Shown: positions 5,615-6,464 of the stretch, in pieces | Layout of the letters: each line of letters starts with the position of its first letter | How positions within the stretch are numbered: position 1 is the first letter of the stretch | NCBI GenBank assembly: GCA_946480995.1 | Contig: CAMLMF010000154.1 | Span: forward strand, 1 to 6,464 | From: an uncultured Bdellovibrio sp. | GTDB lineage: Bacteria > Bdellovibrionota > Bdellovibrionia > Bdellovibrionales > Bdellovibrionaceae | Direction: 5' to 3' | Length of the DNA stretch: 6,464 bases | Translations under genes and position numbers: made by a program | Notes under the pieces: model-generated | Database searches by the model: none | Told to the model about the DNA's origin: nothing | What the model saw: the letters and a program-made list of their open reading frames with translations, nothing else

Positions 5615-5643
5615 ATTTTAGGCGATGTTCAGAGACTTGTCTT
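5615..5643 (-). promoter_or_regulatory. Promoter for the exported pair, placed for a possibly leaderless mRNA
   Basis: The minus strand reads AAGACA (5638-5643), 17 bases, then TAAAAT (5615-5620), a good -10 box with ideal spacing. Only GAGAT separates the -10 box from the ATG at 5607-5609, so transcription would begin at or next to the start codon. This agrees with the missing SD site. It lies just downstream of the terminator hairpin at 5663-5701. Confidence 0.5.
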
Positions 5644-5662
5644 CTGGACTAAAGCACATAAC

Positions 5663-5701
5663 AAAGCATTGGATCTAGATCTCTCCAGGGCCCAATGCTT
5701 T
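5663..5701 (-). terminator. Intrinsic terminator hairpin after the alpha/beta hydrolase gene
   Basis: AAAGCATTGG (5663-5672) and CCAATGCTTT (5692-5701) form a perfect 10-bp stem around a 19-base loop. The hairpin begins 22 bases beyond the hydrolase stop. On the minus strand the stem ends in TTTGTTATG, a modest U-run; on the plus strand it is followed by TTTCTTTG-like sequence (the stem's closing Ts plus TCTTTG), so it could work in both directions. It separates the hydrolase from the exported pair. Confidence 0.6.
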
Positions 5702-5723
5702 TCTTTGTGCCGGGATAGGCATT

Positions 5724-6464
5724 TTAGTGCGGCACCATAGCGGCGTCTTCATGGCGACTGATATCTTGTTTCATAAATTCTAGCAGACTTGCGTTCACTT
5801 CTTTTGCATGACTGACCAGCAGCCCATGCGGTGCTGAATCCAGTTCGATATAGCGACAGCGCGGCAGCATTTGTTTTAAGCGCAGACCGGTGTTTTTGAT
5901 TGGCGTGATCTTGTCGCCACTGCCGTGAATGACCAGGCATGGAACTTTAATTTTGTTAATATCGGTGCGGAAATCTTCAAACCAGGCCTCAATACAGCGA
6001 ACCGTGGCTATCGGAGACGCTTGGCAAGCCACGTTCCAGCTGAACTCTTTCACAGCGTCACTGACTTCGCTAATATTAATAAGTCCATGCCCATAAAAAT
6101 CACCAAAAAACTTTTTCATGAAGGCAAAACGGTCCTGCTTAATTCCTTCGATCATCTCGTCAAAGACTTTTTCATCAATGCCTTCAGGATTGTCATCATC
6201 TTTAAGTAAGGCAGGCAATATGCCCGAGATAAAAGCCGCGCGACTGATGCGTCCGTCCCCGTAAGTCGCTAAATAGCGCGCGACTTCTCCGGTGCCCATG
6301 GAAAAACCGACCAAACTGACTTCACGCAAATCTAAATGTGTAATCAGCCTGTGCAGATCTTCAGCGAAAGTGTCATAGTCATAGCCCGTTGAGGGTTTAC
6401 TAGAGTGACCAAAGCCTCTGCGGCAATAAGTGATCACGCGATGACCGCGAGCAATCAACTCTGG
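5724..6464 (-). CDS. Alpha/beta hydrolase, chloroperoxidase/arylesterase type, N-terminus cut by the window
   Basis: 246 residues are visible; the frame runs off the right edge (first codons CCA GAG TTG), so the TTG at 6458 is internal and not a start. The sequence matches the cofactor-free, so-called non-haem chloroperoxidase or esterase group. RGHRVITYCRRGFGHSSKP (about 6-24) leads to the nucleophile elbow GFSMG with the catalytic serine at visible residue 55. The acid is in HGSGDKITP (D184) and the histidine in SAPHG (H213), so the triad is intact. Family members are usually about 270-280 residues, so roughly 30 are missing, including the oxyanion HG motif. The likely activity is ester hydrolysis; the perhydrolase side activity known in the family cannot be judged. 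A terminator hairpin follows at 5663-5701. Confidence 0.92.
   Translation of the reverse strand, partial: PELIARGHRVITYCRRGFGHSSKPSTGYDYDTFAEDLHRLITHLDLREVSLVGFSMGTGEVARYLATYGDGRISRAAFISGILPALLKDDDNPEGIDEKVFDEMIEGIKQDRFAFMKKFFGDFYGHGLINISEVSDAVKEFSWNVACQASPIATVRCIEAWFEDFRTDINKIKVPCLVIHGSGDKITPIKNTGLRLKQMLPRCRYIELDSAPHGLLVSHAKEVNASLLEFMKQDISRHEDAAMVPH

Noticed and set aside
6456..6458. TTG at 6458 as the start of the alpha/beta hydrolase
   Set aside because: The frame stays open to the window edge and the family's first strands and HG motif are still missing, so the gene is cut, not short.

Overview
The window looks like a stretch of a mid-GC (by eye mid-40s percent) Gram-negative chromosome. 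Genes are dense, with short gaps, good Shine-Dalgarno (SD) sites on several, and two or three Sec-type signal peptides on proteins of no recognised family. That mix, plus many small stand-alone enzymes, fits a predatory or delta-type lineage such as Bdellovibrionota. This assignment is an impression from protein style only; no marker gene is present.

Layout, left to right. Positions 1-150 (+) hold the last 49 codons of a gene entering from the left, ending in a cysteine-pair, zinc-ribbon-like tail. It converges on a secreted protein of unknown function (166-810, -). Next come a GNAT acetyltransferase (892-1401, -), a short PhnB-like VOC protein (1573-1950, -) and, divergently, a second glyoxalase-fold VOC protein starting at a GTG (2180-2647, +). 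Then follows a two-gene operon (-) of a degenerate GNAT protein (3073-3591) and a Nudix hydrolase (2672-3064). After that is a translationally coupled pair of exported proteins (-): a cysteine-free thioredoxin-like protein (5160-5609) followed by a 496-residue cysteine-rich beta-propeller-like protein (3670-5160). The window ends inside an alpha/beta hydrolase of the chloroperoxidase/arylesterase type (5724-6464, -), whose N-terminus lies outside.

How the genes work together. The middle (892-3591) is a loose collection of small-molecule modifying enzymes: two acetyltransferases, two VOC proteins and a Nudix hydrolase. Only the GNAT-Nudix pair is clearly arranged as an operon. The most distinctive unit is the exported pair at 3670-5609. 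Its first protein seems to keep a thioredoxin fold but has WSPHM where an active enzyme would carry a Cys-x-x-Cys motif, and no cysteine anywhere. Its partner carries twelve. A strong terminator hairpin (5663-5701) separates this unit from the hydrolase, and a good promoter lies so close to the first ATG that the mRNA may be leaderless.

No rRNA, tRNA, CRISPR array, insertion sequence or phage gene was seen. Apart from the exported pair, the window reads as ordinary chromosomal sequence.
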